Notes under the pieces: model-generated | Seen by the model: the letters and a program-made list of their open reading frames with translations, nothing else | What the model was told of the DNA's origin: nothing | The model's database searches: none | Position numbers and translations under genes: made by a program | Shown here: positions 18,209 to 27,328 of the stretch, piece after piece | How positions within the stretch are numbered: the stretch's first letter is position 1 | Layout: each line of letters begins with the position of its first letter | Assembly: GCA_029212415.1 (NCBI GenBank) | Contig: JARGOF010000027.1 | Location: 1 to 64,000 of the forward strand | Source of the DNA: Rhizobiaceae bacterium | GTDB taxonomy: Bacteria; Pseudomonadota; Alphaproteobacteria; Rhizobiales; Rhizobiaceae | Reading direction: 5' to 3' | Length of the DNA stretch: 64,000 bases

Positions 18209-19402
18209 ATGGGCAATCCTCCAATGGAGGTCGCTCCAGCACCTGCTGGCGCGGCTCCAATCAATCTTTTCTATTCACAAAACACCTGGATCGAAGGCGC
18301 GGCTGTCGATCAACTTCAGCAGGTTGCATGCCTTGCGGGTGTGCGCCGTGTCGCCGCCTTTCCAGACCTGCATCCGGGCAAATACGGACCGGTCGGCTGC
18401 GCTGTGCTTGCTGATCGCATCTACCCTCACCTGATCGGCAACGATATCGGGTGTGGTATGTCGCTTTTTACTCTCGACAAGCCGGCCAGAAAACTGCGCC
18501 TCGACAAGGCAGCGCAAAAGCTGCGGGCACTGGAAGGTCCGTGGACCGGAGATGCGAACCAATATCTGCGCAATGCGGGGCTCCCCACCGGCCTGGAGGG
18601 GCAGGCCCTCGGAACGCTGGGCGGTGGCAACCATTTTTGCGAATTGCAATGCGTTGGCGCTGTCTATGACGAGACAACCCTTGCTGCCATCGGGCTTTCA
18701 AAAGGCGACGCGCTGCTGCTGGTGCATTCCGGTTCGCGGTCGTTGGGAACAGATGTTTTCAACAGGGTGTTCGATCAACATCACGGCCTGGAGCCAACAA
18801 CACAACAGGCGCAGGCCTATATGCAGGCCCATGATCAGGCCGTCGCCTGGGCACGTGTGAACAGGCAGGTCATTGCCGTGCGGGCTGCCGATGCGCTGCG
18901 TGCAGATATTCGCCTTCTCGCCGATTCTCCGCATAATCTGATCGAACTCCGCGACGATGGTTATCTGCACCGCAAAGGTGCGGCCAAGGCGGAAGGCACG
19001 CTTGTCCCCATTGCCGGATCACGCGATGCACCCAGCTTTCTGGTCAAGCCTTGCGGCAACGTGGCTGAAAGCCTTTCTTCGCTCGCCCACGGCTCGGGCA
19101 GACGGTATGACCGCGCCTCCATGACGGGACGCGCCGGTAAAGTGAAGTCCGACCGTGAAAGACTGGAGCGTACATCTTTCGGTGGCCATGTCATTTGTGA
19201 TGACCGGCAACTTCTCATCGAAGAAGCACCCCTGGCCTACAAGGACCCCGAGCAGGTGATGGCTGATCTGGCAGCTGCGGGTCTGGCTGAAAAGCTGGCG
19301 GCGCTGCATCCGCTGATCACGTTCAAGAAAGCCAGAGACGAGGAAAGAACACAGCGACGGGAAAAACAAAGTCGCTTGCGTGACAGGAGGCGTGGTCGAT
19401 GA
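18209..19402 (+). CDS. rtcB2: RtcB2-type RNA ligase
   Basis: A 397-residue RNA ligase of the RtcB family that joins 2',3'-cyclic phosphate or 3'-phosphate ends to 5'-OH ends with GTP and Mn. Seen: metal ligands in DIGCGMSL (Cys), GGGNHF (His) and HSGSRSLG (His), and the guanylylated histidine in [10 protein letters not shown], so the catalytic set is complete. It is shorter than housekeeping RtcB and pairs directly with prfH (ATGA overlap). That pairing is known for RtcB2, which reseals 16S rRNA cut at the decoding centre once PrfH has released the stalled peptide. ATG 18209 follows AAAGG by 8 bases; upstream frame extension begins at a poor TTG. The C-terminus is very basic. Confidence 0.88.
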   Translation: MGNPPMEVAPAPAGAAPINLFYSQNTWIEGAAVDQLQQVACLAGVRRVAAFPDLHPGKYGPVGCAVLADRIYPHLIGNDIGCGMSLFTLDKPARKLRLDKAAQKLRALEGPWTGDANQYLRNAGLPTGLEGQALGTLGGGNHFCELQCVGAVYDETTLAAIGLSKGDALLLVHSGSRSLGTDVFNRVFDQHHGLEPTTQQAQAYMQAHDQAVAWARVNRQVIAVRAADALRADIRLLADSPHNLIELRDDGYLHRKGAAKAEGTLVPIAGSRDAPSFLVKPCGNVAESLSSLAHGSGRRYDRASMTGRAGKVKSDRERLERTSFGGHVICDDRQLLIEEAPLAYKDPEQVMADLAAAGLAEKLAALHPLITFKKARDEERTQRREKQSRLRDRRRGR

Positions 19403-20037
19403 AAAACCCCAATCAACTGCGTTTGCTTGTCAGCGGAGGCGACGGCCCGAGAGAATGTCGCCTGGCCGTCTCACTGGTGCTTGCAAGGATGAAAATGGAA
19501 GCCCGCGGCATGAACCTGTCATGGAGTGCAACATTGGCGGAGCAGGACAGGCAAAAAGAACCGCCATCAGCACTTGTTAGCGTATCGGGTGCAGGTACCG
19601 TCACATTCGCAAAGAAATGGATCGGCACAATTCAATGGACGGCGCAAAGCCCCTTCAGGCCCCATCACAAGCGGCGCAACTGGTTCGTCGGTGTCTTTGA
19701 TCTTGGCATTGAGGACGCATTGGCGAGCCGCTTCGACAAAAAGGACCTGCGGTTTGACACTTTCCGTGCAGGAGGGCCAGGCGGACAACATCAAAATACC
19801 ACCGACAGCGCTGTCCGGCTCACCCATTTGCCCAGCGGGATATCCGTGGTGTCGAAAGATGAGCGGTCTCAACATCGCAACAAACACATCGCCATGGAAA
19901 GACTGGTCGCCCGCATGGATCTGCTGCAACAGCAAAAACAGGCCGATGCAGGTTCCGACCAGAACCGGCATCACAGGCAATTGGAGCGCGGCAACCCGAT
20001 CCGGCGTTTTCGCGGCGCGGCCTTCGTCGAAAAATAG
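19399..20037 (+). CDS. prfH: Peptide chain release factor homolog PrfH
   Basis: A 212-residue class-I release-factor relative with the GGQ peptidyl-hydrolysis motif in [18 protein letters not shown] near residue 125, followed by the class-I signature through [12 protein letters not shown] and a basic C-terminal tail ([17 protein letters not shown]). The N-terminal domain is short and lacks the usual codon-recognition region of RF1/RF2. Known work assigns PrfH to ribosomes whose decoding centre has been cleaved; it frees the peptide so that RtcB2 can repair the rRNA. It overlaps rtcB2 by four bases, so the pair is co-translated. A long hairpin follows the gene. Confidence 0.9.
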   Translation: MKNPNQLRLLVSGGDGPRECRLAVSLVLARMKMEARGMNLSWSATLAEQDRQKEPPSALVSVSGAGTVTFAKKWIGTIQWTAQSPFRPHHKRRNWFVGVFDLGIEDALASRFDKKDLRFDTFRAGGPGGQHQNTTDSAVRLTHLPSGISVVSKDERSQHRNKHIAMERLVARMDLLQQQKQADAGSDQNRHHRQLERGNPIRRFRGAAFVEK

Positions 20038-20043
20038 AAACCA

Positions 20044-20090
20044 CCCTGCCAGAACGTGCAAACATCAGGTTGTTGCGCGTTTTGGCAGGG
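20044..20090. terminator. Hairpin between convergent prfH and a membrane-protein gene
   Basis: CCCTGCCA (20044-20051) pairs exactly with TGGCAGGG (20083-20090), with four more pairs (AACG/CGTT) after one mismatch. It begins 7 bases after the prfH stop. There is no T-run, so it may act as a weak terminator or protect the 3' end of the rtcB2-prfH mRNA. Confidence 0.45.
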
Positions 20091-20160
20091 ATGGGAACGG
20101 ACCGCCCGAATGAAGTCAGAGACGAGCAAAGAGATTGAAGCGCTTGCGGATGCCGCGCAA

Positions 20161-20457
20161 TCAAACCTGATTTTCGGGATCTCGTTCCGCTTCAACAGCT
20201 ATGATGACGGTTTTCCACGTCGCCCAGATCGCAGCCGGCAGAATGAGGATGCCCAGGATGACATCGACCGCCAGGTTGGCTGACAGCCAACCGTGCAATG
20301 CCCAGAGGGCGGCAATTGCCACAAGCCATATTTCCGAGCCGATCAGGACGATCGCCCCCATGGCTGCCAGCACCGCTGGAAACAGGGCCAATTTTTGTGG
20401 AGACATATTTGCCCCGATGGGCGCTTCAACAGTGTGAGAATCAATCAAATCCGACAT
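20161..20457 (-). CDS. Small membrane protein of unknown function
   Basis: A 98-residue protein with a polar N-terminal 20 residues and about three hydrophobic segments (FPAVLAAMGAIVLIG, WLVAIAALWALHGWL, VDVILGILILPAAIWATW), ending in a charged tail. I recognise no family. Start at ATG 20457 or the ATG two codons upstream; neither has a strong Shine-Dalgarno. A short plus-strand frame from 20110 overlaps its 3' end, but the hydrophobic pattern favours the minus strand. Confidence 0.5.
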   Translation of the reverse strand: MSDLIDSHTVEAPIGANMSPQKLALFPAVLAAMGAIVLIGSEIWLVAIAALWALHGWLSANLAVDVILGILILPAAIWATWKTVIIAVEAERDPENQV

Positions 20458-20463
20458 GATCAT

Positions 20464-20631
20464 GTGTCCATGGCGCTCACGACATGGAGCGCGGCTGATA
20501 TCAGATGATGATCGGTTCAGCCGAAATCAAGATCGCCGATTGACCGCATGAAAATATTTTTGAAGGCGGGTTCAACACGCTCTTTGCGCATGACAACCTG
20601 AGGCTTGCGGCGGGCACCCGGATCAAAATTA
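20464..20631. other. Intergenic region
   Basis: No gene supported. A minus-strand frame continues here beyond the dihaem peroxidase stop in another phase but has no start of its own. Confidence 0.4.
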
Positions 20632-21966
20632 TCAATCCAGCGGCAGGCCGCTTGGAACGCTGGCAGGACGGCCAAGCGGTGGCCGTGCAGCGCCACTGCC
20701 CTCGAGCGCATGAAGAAAGGCGATGAGATCGTCCACCTCTTCGTCCTGCAACAAAACCGGCTGAATATCGACGCGGGATCGAAGGCGCGCCATTTCGCGT
20801 TTGTCGTCCAGAACAACAAAATCCACCGGCTTCAGCCAGGGCGCTTCCGGCAGATGGGCCATTTCCCTTTGCCAACGCTCCAGACCACTTAGGGCATCCA
20901 GATGATGCGCGATGATGCCGCGCAGATCCGGATAGACGCCATTGTGGCCATAGGGGGCGGTCAGGGTGACGTTGCGCAGCGACGGCGTGCGAAAGCGATA
21001 GGCATCGCTCAGATTATCCGTTTCACCCATGCGCCCCACATCGCGGGCATAGGGGTCAAACAATCTGGTGCGGCCGGGACCAATCGGCGGCAATGCCAGG
21101 GCATGAAATTTCTGATCGCTGAGCAGCGGGCCGGAATGGCAGGTCGAACAGGCCGCCTTGCCATAGAATAGGTCGAGACCATTTTTCTGGTCCGGAGCAA
21201 GGGCCGAGGCGTCACCGGCCAGATAGGCATCAAATGGCGAATCGCTGCTTTGCCACTCGGTGCCCATGAAGGCGGCAAGGGCCTCGGCAATTTCAATGAT
21301 GGTGATGTCGGTAGCGGTTTCCACACGGTCGAAGGCGTCGGCGAATCGCTCCGCATAGGCGGGCAGGCTTCTGACGCGTTTGGCAAGGATCGGCCAGACC
21401 TTGTCAATCCGGTCATAGGCCGCCCCGGCCACCTCGTTTTCCTTCGGGTCTCCGGCCATTTCAAACTGGCTGGTCATCGGGAAAAGGGCCTGTGCGGCGA
21501 GCAGGTTCGGCAGGCCTTTGGGCAACCATTCCTCGGCCGGCGAATTGAAACCATTTTCATAGGCGTCGGACCGTTCCAGGCGCCCGTCGTGAAAAAGCGC
21601 GGTGATTTCCTTTGCCCCGAGATTCCACAGAGCTGTTGCGTTGCGGGGAATGCGTTTGGCAATACGGTCAGCACCAGTGCCGGCTGTTCTGTCGGGTCCA
21701 ACGCCAATGCCGCCCTCACCGATGCCCAGCGACAGGCCATCCGAACTGCCATGATCATGGTGATGGCAGGTGCCGCAGGAAATGTTGCGATTGCCCGACA
21801 GGATCTTGTCATAGAACAACAATTGTCCCAGTTGCGCTTGCTTTGCATCAAAGGCGATGAAATCATCGGGCTGAAGCGCGCGCGGCAGGTCATTGGCCAA
21901 CAGGCTCACGGGCGATGCGGCGATCACCCAGAACAGAACAATCAGAGATTTCAAATGCGTCATCAT
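20632..21966 (-). CDS. Dihaem cytochrome c peroxidase / MauG family
   Basis: A 444-residue periplasmic protein with a signal peptide (SLIVLFWVIAASPVSLLAND) and two c-type haem motifs: CGTCHHH near residue 55 and CSTCHSG near 245, the layout of bacterial dihaem peroxidases and MauG. The region after the second haem (MGETDNLSDAYRFRTPSLRNV) is the family's typical metal/haem-distal segment. It would reduce H2O2 or oxidise a protein partner using cytochrome electrons. The C-terminus ...SVPSGLPLD is a complete family ending. The ATG at 21966 is required to keep the signal peptide. It overlaps the divergent Sel1 gene by 12 bases at the starts. Confidence 0.85.
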   Translation of the reverse strand: MMTHLKSLIVLFWVIAASPVSLLANDLPRALQPDDFIAFDAKQAQLGQLLFYDKILSGNRNISCGTCHHHDHGSSDGLSLGIGEGGIGVGPDRTAGTGADRIAKRIPRNATALWNLGAKEITALFHDGRLERSDAYENGFNSPAEEWLPKGLPNLLAAQALFPMTSQFEMAGDPKENEVAGAAYDRIDKVWPILAKRVRSLPAYAERFADAFDRVETATDITIIEIAEALAAFMGTEWQSSDSPFDAYLAGDASALAPDQKNGLDLFYGKAACSTCHSGPLLSDQKFHALALPPIGPGRTRLFDPYARDVGRMGETDNLSDAYRFRTPSLRNVTLTAPYGHNGVYPDLRGIIAHHLDALSGLERWQREMAHLPEAPWLKPVDFVVLDDKREMARLRSRVDIQPVLLQDEEVDDLIAFLHALEGSGAARPPLGRPASVPSGLPLD

Positions 21967-22440
21967 CTCGTCATTCTTTGTTTTTCGCTTGCGGTTTTTC
22001 TGGCAGGCCCGGCCAGAGCCGATATTGAAGCAGCACGCGATCTGATGGAAGCAGGAAAATTCCAGCAGGCGATGCAGGATCTGCTGCCGGCGGCCCGGTC
22101 GGGCAATGCGGATGCCGAGGAATTGATCGGTGTAATGTATGCCATGGGCCTGGGGGTGGAGCGCGATGATCGCCGCGCTTTCGAATGGTATCTGCGTGCT
22201 TCCATGAAAGGCCATCCCGGGGCGCAAAGCGGTATCGGCTGGTATTACGAGGTCGGGCGCGGCATGCAATCACCGGATCTTGTGCGCGCCTATATGTGGT
22301 ATGTGCTTTCGGCCATTGGCGGCGACCCGGATGCGGCCATCAGCCAGGAGGAGGTCGTCAAGAAGATGACGCCGCAGCAGATCGCCGATGCCCACCTGCT
22401 GATTGACGATTACAAGGCCTGGCTCTACCCGTTCCGTTAG
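21955..22440 (+). CDS. Secreted Sel1-repeat protein
   Basis: A 161-residue protein with a signal peptide (LVILCFSLAVFLAGPARA) and two to three Sel1-like repeats: NADAEELIGVMYAMGLGVERD, then HPGAQSGIGWYYEVGRGMQ, then a degenerate third with DLVRAYMWYVLSAIGGDP. Sel1 repeats are helix-turn-helix scaffolds for protein contacts, here in the periplasm. Start ATG 21955 is needed for the signal peptide. It is divergent from the dihaem peroxidase and the two share their first 12 coding bases on opposite strands, so each promoter must lie within the other gene. A functional link is plausible but only positional. Confidence 0.8.
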   Translation: MRHHLVILCFSLAVFLAGPARADIEAARDLMEAGKFQQAMQDLLPAARSGNADAEELIGVMYAMGLGVERDDRRAFEWYLRASMKGHPGAQSGIGWYYEVGRGMQSPDLVRAYMWYVLSAIGGDPDAAISQEEVVKKMTPQQIADAHLLIDDYKAWLYPFR

Positions 22441-22501
22441 GAGTGAATACCGCCCCGCCTTTTCAAGCAGGGCGATATCCTTATGACAGGTCTTGCAAAG
22501 C

Positions 22502-23569
22502 CTAGTTCAGGTCTTTCATGTTGTCGGCCTGAATTTCCGCTTCTGCTTCAGCCACGGCGGTGGTCAATGCATCAAAGACTTCCGGACCGCCCTTGACGTT
22601 GGTCTTGAACCATTCATAGACGGGGGAAGCGGCTTCCTTGAAGGCGGCTTTTTCCTCTGGGGTCGGCACATAGAGATCACCGCCGCCGGCGACAAAATCT
22701 TCATAGGCCTGGATCGACTTGCGCTTCGGCGAGGCAAAGGTTGCCTGCTGCAGGGCAGAGAATCCGTCGACGATCACCTGGCGCAGATCTTCCGGCATGG
22801 ACTTGAACGTATCATTGTTCATCCACCACAGGGCGCCCATGTAGGCATGGCCGTCAAGGGTCAGATATTGCAGGCCGGCATCGGGAAATTTCATGCCCAT
22901 GATGTCGGTGATGCCGTTTTTGGAGCCTTCAACCACGCCGGTCTGGAAAGAGGTGAAGAGTTCCGGCCATGGGATCGGGGTGGGCGATGCACCGAGCGAT
23001 TTGACCAGTTCCTGTGGCAGGTCGGCGACCACGGTGCGGATCTTCAGGCCTTCCATATCGCCCGGATTCTGCAGCCGGCGCTTGGTGTTGGCAAAATTGC
23101 GCCAGCCACCCGTATTGCCGATGGTCATCAGCCGGATCTTGTCACCGGAATCTTTCAGCGCCATATCGCGCACGGTGCGGGTAAAGTCACCGGACAGGAC
23201 ATTCTCCGCAATGCGGTCATTGGCCATCAGGTAGGGCAGATCAAGAACCTGAACATAGGGGAAGGCACCGGCTGCGCCACCGGATGTCGAAATATAGATA
23301 TCGATCGAACCGTCGGCCACGCCCTGCAGGCATTCGGCGCCCTTTGAGCAAAGCTGCGTCCCAATGAAAAGTTCGACGCCGATCTTGCCGTTGGATGCGG
23401 CTTCCACGTAGTTCTTGAAAACCACCAGACCATCATAGTCTTCATCGTTCTCGTTCGAGTTGGCCGTGGCCCTGATGTTATAGTCGGCGGCCATGGCGGC
23501 AAGCGAACCGGCCGTCATCAGCGCCGCCGTCACGGCGGCTATGCCAAGTGTTTTCAAACAGGATTTCAT
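22502..23569 (-). CDS. TRAP transporter substrate-binding protein (DctP type)
   Basis: A 355-residue periplasmic binding protein with a Sec signal peptide (residues 1-28, ending AAMAAD). Seen: the TRAP-type middle DIYISTSGGAAGAFPYVQV and the conserved arginine in GLKIRTVVADLPQELV, which in the family contacts an acidic group of the ligand, followed by PIPWPELFTSFQTGVVEG. A cysteine pair in LCSKGAEC may form a disulfide. GGAGGAGA lies upstream of ATG 23569. It is the last gene of the monooxygenase/TRAP operon, 94 bases after dctM. An acidic (carboxylate or sulfonate) ligand is inferred from the arginine and the operon. Confidence 0.92.
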   Translation of the reverse strand: MKSCLKTLGIAAVTAALMTAGSLAAMAADYNIRATANSNENDEDYDGLVVFKNYVEAASNGKIGVELFIGTQLCSKGAECLQGVADGSIDIYISTSGGAAGAFPYVQVLDLPYLMANDRIAENVLSGDFTRTVRDMALKDSGDKIRLMTIGNTGGWRNFANTKRRLQNPGDMEGLKIRTVVADLPQELVKSLGASPTPIPWPELFTSFQTGVVEGSKNGITDIMGMKFPDAGLQYLTLDGHAYMGALWWMNNDTFKSMPEDLRQVIVDGFSALQQATFASPKRKSIQAYEDFVAGGGDLYVPTPEEKAAFKEAASPVYEWFKTNVKGGPEVFDALTTAVAEAEAEIQADNMKDLN

Positions 23570-23663
23570 AGAGTATCTCCTCCAAGTTGCGGGCCAATTG
23601 ATCTGGCCCTTGAATGGTAAAGTTTCACCGAAAGGCTTCCGGTCGTAACGAGATCAAACCTCC

Positions 23664-25190
23664 CTAGTTGAACATGCGCAGTACCGGCCCCATCAGGTCC
23701 GCACCTTTGACGAGGCCAAGCCAGGTCGGAATGCCCAGCGAGATAATCGGGAAATAGGTGATCAGGAAAATCACCACGACCTCAACGGCCAGAAACGGCA
23801 ATATGGCCCTGGAGATCGTTTCCACCTTTACCCCCGAAACGGATGAAGCGACAAAAAGCACCAGGCCCATGGGCGGGGTCGCCAATCCGACGGTCAGGTT
23901 GACCGACATGATCATGGCAAAGTGCACGGGGTGAATGCCCATATTGATAAAGATCGGCGCGAGGATCGGCCCCAGAATGATGATGGCAGGGCCGGCATCC
24001 AGAAACATGCCGACAATGAACAGCAGCAGGTTGATCAGCAACAGCAAGAGCAGCGGATCGCTGGTCAGCGTCAGAATCCACTGGGCGAGATTTTCCGCCG
24101 CATAGGACAGGCTGACAACCGTCTTGAAGGCCATGGCTGCACCGACCAGCAGCAGAACGACAGCGGAGGTGATGGATGCCTTGATCAGGATGCCGTGCAT
24201 TTCCGACCATTTCAGCGTCCGCAGGATGAAAAGCCCGAGAAAGGCCGCATAGGCCACAGCCAGCGCCGAAGCTTCCGTTGGCGTGGCCACACCGCCCAGG
24301 ATGCCACCCAGAATGATGACCGGTGTGAGCAGCGGCAGCACGGCGCGTTTGGCGGTGATGCGGAAGTTTTCAGAAACAAGGCGCCGCTGAATCTGGAAGA
24401 CAATCTCCGCCATGACCAGGGCACCGGCGAAATACATGGAGAACTGCCCCCAGGTCCGGTCACCTTCAAAACCCGCGAGCTTGAGCAGCATCGGATAGAA
24501 AATACCGGCGAGCATTATTCTGGCGATAAGCCTGGCCGCGATGTTTTCCCCGGCGGAAATCGAAACACCTTCCTGGGTGACCCTTTTGGCTGGCGGATAA
24601 TCGTAATGATTTGCCATCAGACGGGTAACGATCATCAGGCCGGCGCCGACCAGAATGCCCGGAATGATCCCGCCGGCAAACAGGGCGGCGACGGAAACCT
24701 CCATGACATAGGCATAGATGATCATGATGCCCGATGGCGGAATGATCGGGCCAATCACCGATGAAGCAGCCGTAATGGCAGCGGCGAAACGGCGGGTATA
24801 GCCTTCCTTTTCCATCGCCGGTATCAGCATGGAACCCAGCGCTGACGTATCGGCCACGGCAGAACCGGACATGCCTGCAAACAGCATGGAAGACAGAATA
24901 TTGACCTGCGCCAGACCGCCGCGCACCGAACCGATCAAAGCCTGACTGAAGTTGACAAGGCGCTCGGTGATGCCGCCACGGTTCATCAATTCGCCGGCCA
25001 GCATGAAAAACGGGATGGCCAGCAGCACGCCATTGTCGATGCCATTGAAGATATTGCGATACATCAGGGCGATGTCGCGTTCCTGGCCATTGAGATAGAG
25101 CAGGATGCCGGGCGCTGCGAGCATGGCGAAAAAGACCGGGACCCCGATCAGCAGCATGACGAGAAAGAGTGGCAGAAACCATACAAGCAT
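23664..25190 (-). CDS. TRAP transporter large permease (DctM type)
   Basis: A 508-residue inner-membrane protein with about thirteen hydrophobic segments; the sodium-driven permease of a TRAP importer. Seen: MLVWFLPLFLVMLLIGVPVFF at the N-terminus, FAGMSGSAVADTSALG (a family hallmark), IIPPSGIMIIYA and LATPPMGLVLFV. It is longer than the usual 425-430 residues because of an insertion around residues 205-275, as in some TRAP subfamilies. It starts two bases after the dctQ stop, so the pair is co-translated. Confidence 0.93.
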   Translation of the reverse strand: MLVWFLPLFLVMLLIGVPVFFAMLAAPGILLYLNGQERDIALMYRNIFNGIDNGVLLAIPFFMLAGELMNRGGITERLVNFSQALIGSVRGGLAQVNILSSMLFAGMSGSAVADTSALGSMLIPAMEKEGYTRRFAAAITAASSVIGPIIPPSGIMIIYAYVMEVSVAALFAGGIIPGILVGAGLMIVTRLMANHYDYPPAKRVTQEGVSISAGENIAARLIARIMLAGIFYPMLLKLAGFEGDRTWGQFSMYFAGALVMAEIVFQIQRRLVSENFRITAKRAVLPLLTPVIILGGILGGVATPTEASALAVAYAAFLGLFILRTLKWSEMHGILIKASITSAVVLLLVGAAMAFKTVVSLSYAAENLAQWILTLTSDPLLLLLLINLLLFIVGMFLDAGPAIIILGPILAPIFINMGIHPVHFAMIMSVNLTVGLATPPMGLVLFVASSVSGVKVETISRAILPFLAVEVVVIFLITYFPIISLGIPTWLGLVKGADLMGPVLRMFN

Positions 25191-25192
25191 GT

Positions 25193-25837
25193 TCAGTCCA
25201 CCGCCATCGAGATGGGCGCAACGGGCGCCTGAAAATCGTCGTCCGTCCAGATCAACCGACCCAGCGTGCGCATGATGAGCTCAATACACACACTGAGCAA
25301 GAGAACCATCAGGACCGACATGGCAAGATAGATATAGGCGGTGCGAAATTGCAGTTGGGTGCCAAGCAGCTCATTGATGCCACTGTCCTGCAGCAGGCGG
25401 TTGAGGCCGGATGAATCAAACAGCAGGGGCGCGGAAAAATGCGCCCAGGCCTGCCCGAACATGACGATCATCGCCGCCAGCGACAGGGTGAGGATGGCAA
25501 GGGCGAGCACAAGCCTCGGTCGGCGGGGCAGCATATCCGGCAGCATGTCGATCGAGACAAAGCCCGCATAGCGGTAGGCGGAGGGCGCGACCAGGGCCAT
25601 CATCCAGATCATCAGGGCGCGGGCGGCCTCTTCAGGCCACGGCAGGGCGTTGTTGAGGACATAACGGAAGAAGATCTGCAACAGCACAGCGGCGACCATC
25701 AGCCCCATGGCGGCGCCGCCAATGCCCCGGCACACGCGCAACACAAAGGCATTGATGCCTCCGTGAACAGCGAGAACTGTCCGCAATCCTTCCAAATTCA
25801 TCTCCTCCCGGGCATGCGTGGCTCTCCCTGCCATCAT
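25193..25837 (-). CDS. TRAP transporter small permease (DctQ type)
   Basis: A 214-residue protein with four hydrophobic helices and the DctQ signature ALPWPEEAARALMIWMMALVA after helix 1, followed by GFVSIDMLPDML. It pairs with DctM in the membrane. The start is uncertain: ATG 25837 or 25834 follows AAAAGGG, while ATG 25801 lies only two bases after GGGAGG. It is 19 bases downstream of the flavin reductase gene and two bases upstream of dctM, so it lies inside the operon and ties import to the monooxygenase genes. Confidence 0.9.
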   Translation of the reverse strand: MMAGRATHAREEMNLEGLRTVLAVHGGINAFVLRVCRGIGGAAMGLMVAAVLLQIFFRYVLNNALPWPEEAARALMIWMMALVAPSAYRYAGFVSIDMLPDMLPRRPRLVLALAILTLSLAAMIVMFGQAWAHFSAPLLFDSSGLNRLLQDSGINELLGTQLQFRTAYIYLAMSVLMVLLLSVCIELIMRTLGRLIWTDDDFQAPVAPISMAVD

Positions 25838-25856
25838 CCCTTTTCATGCAAGCATA

Positions 25857-26426
25857 TCAGTCGTTGCGGCGAAAGCCTCCAAATGATCCTTTTGCAAAAA
25901 TCAACGGCTCTGACTGCCGATGGACAAAATTCTCCACCTGTCCGATAATAATCAAATGGTCGCCGGCATCGTGAGCCGCGTTTCTCGTGCAATCAAACCG
26001 GGCAATGGCGCCCTCGATCTGGGGAACCCCATGGCCATTCAACACCCAATCGCAGGCATGAAAGGCATTGCCATTGCGCGCAAAGGCCGATGCCAGATCC
26101 TGCTGATCGGCACACAGGACATGAATCGCATAGTTTTGCGCTTCGGCAAATGGCGCAAAGCGGCCTGATGATTTGGCAAGCGACCACAGGACCAGCGCCG
26201 GATCAAGCGAGACCGAGGCAAAGGAATTGACCGTCATGCCGACCGGACCTTCCGACCCCGTCGCGGTGATGATGGTGACACCGGTGCCGAAATTTCCCAG
26301 CGCATCACGATAGGCACGCTGGTTGAACGGCGTCACGCGAGGTGTCACGCTGACTGGGGGGTCGCTGCGCATCGCATCGTCAACGCGTTCCTCCATCGTT
26401 GTCATTGAAACAGCACAACCTTCCAT
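25857..26426 (-). CDS. Flavin reductase (FMN-binding), SmoA-like
   Basis: A 189-residue flavin reductase of the HpaC/SsuE-partner type that makes FMNH2 from NAD(P)H for a two-component monooxygenase. Seen: the FMN-binding core GNFGTGVTIITATGSEG, GMTVNSFASVSLDPALVLWSLA and the C-terminal GDHLIIIGQVENF followed by PLIFAKGSFG. ATG 26426 shares bases with the stop of the aldo/keto reductase (TGATG) and has GGGAGG 7 bases upstream, so the two are coupled. By position it should serve the LLM monooxygenase two genes upstream. In the sulfoquinovose monooxygenase pathway this role is SmoA. Confidence 0.9.
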   Translation of the reverse strand: MEGCAVSMTTMEERVDDAMRSDPPVSVTPRVTPFNQRAYRDALGNFGTGVTIITATGSEGPVGMTVNSFASVSLDPALVLWSLAKSSGRFAPFAEAQNYAIHVLCADQQDLASAFARNGNAFHACDWVLNGHGVPQIEGAIARFDCTRNAAHDAGDHLIIIGQVENFVHRQSEPLIFAKGSFGGFRRND

Positions 26427-27328
26427 CAGGCCACCTCCCGGCCCAGAGCCAAAGTGTAGATCTCGAACCATGTCTGGCGATCCAGCGTTGTTGATGTCGC
26501 CTCATGGAAGCGTTTGATACGATCAAGACTATTGGTGCCCATGACCGGAATGATGCCTGCCGGGTGGGCCAGCAGCCAGGCAATGGCGAGGCTGTCGACG
26601 TCAATCCCGCGTTGCGCGGCAATACGGCCCATACCGTCGCGTATTGCCTGCGTGTGCGGATTGCCCTGTTCGAACAGGGCGCCTCCGCTCAAGGGCGACC
26701 ATGCCATGGGAGGGACGCCCATTTGCTGATGAAAGGCCAGATCGCCATTGGTAAAGGCCTCATGGGCCATGACGCTTATCTCGATCTGATTGGTCACAAG
26801 GGGCGTCTTTGTTGCCGATTGCAGCAAGCTCCAGTCATGGGGCTTGAAATTCGAAACACCAATTGCACCGACCTTGCCTGAGGCCACGGCCCGGTCCAGC
26901 GCGGCCCCGGTTTCGTGGTGATCCATGAATGGATCGGGCCGATGGATGAGCAGCAAATCGATATGTTCGATCTTCATCAAGGTCAGCGAATGATCGATCG
27001 ATGCCTCGATGTGGGCTGCAGAGGTGTCGTAATATTTGACGCGCGCATCGCTGTAGCGGCCAGCGGGCGCAACAATATCGCATTTGGTGATGATCTCGAG
27101 CTTGTCGCGCAATGCCGGCGCCTCGGCAAAACAGGCTCCCAAAAGGGCCTCTGCCTGATAGCCACCATAGATATCGGCCTGGTCCATCGTCGTTATGCCC
27201 TGTTCAAGACAGGCTTCAATTTTTGCCTGGACATGCGCGGGTGATGTATCGGCATCATCGCCCAGCCGCCACATGCCATAAACAATGCGGCTCACGTCCA
27301 GATTGTCGTTGAGTTTTACACGGTCCAT
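26426..27328 (-). CDS. Aldo/keto reductase, YdhF/SmoB-like
   Basis: A 300-residue aldo/keto reductase. The catalytic set is visible: Asp49 and Tyr54 in MDQADIYGG, the lysine in IITKCD and the histidine in LLLIHRPDP; GVSNF and the cofactor segment VMGTNSLDRIKR follow. Overall it resembles E. coli YdhF and SmoB, which reduces 6-oxo-glucose to glucose after desulfonation of sulfoquinovose. ATG 27328 overlaps the stop of the LLM monooxygenase gene (TGATG); GGAACGAG lies upstream. Flanked by a monooxygenase and its flavin reductase, it probably reduces the aldehyde that the monooxygenase releases. Confidence 0.9.
   Translation of the reverse strand: MDRVKLNDNLDVSRIVYGMWRLGDDADTSPAHVQAKIEACLEQGITTMDQADIYGGYQAEALLGACFAEAPALRDKLEIITKCDIVAPAGRYSDARVKYYDTSAAHIEASIDHSLTLMKIEHIDLLLIHRPDPFMDHHETGAALDRAVASGKVGAIGVSNFKPHDWSLLQSATKTPLVTNQIEISVMAHEAFTNGDLAFHQQMGVPPMAWSPLSGGALFEQGNPHTQAIRDGMGRIAAQRGIDVDSLAIAWLLAHPAGIIPVMGTNSLDRIKRFHEATSTTLDRQTWFEIYTLALGREVA

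Noticed and set aside
20110-20283. Plus-strand frame of 57 codons after prfH
   Set aside because: Overlaps a minus-strand membrane-protein gene with a more convincing hydrophobic pattern and has no clear ribosome-binding site.
21967-22269. Extension of the dihaem peroxidase by about 100 residues
   Set aside because: It would bury the signal peptide inside the protein and is antisense to the Sel1-repeat gene.
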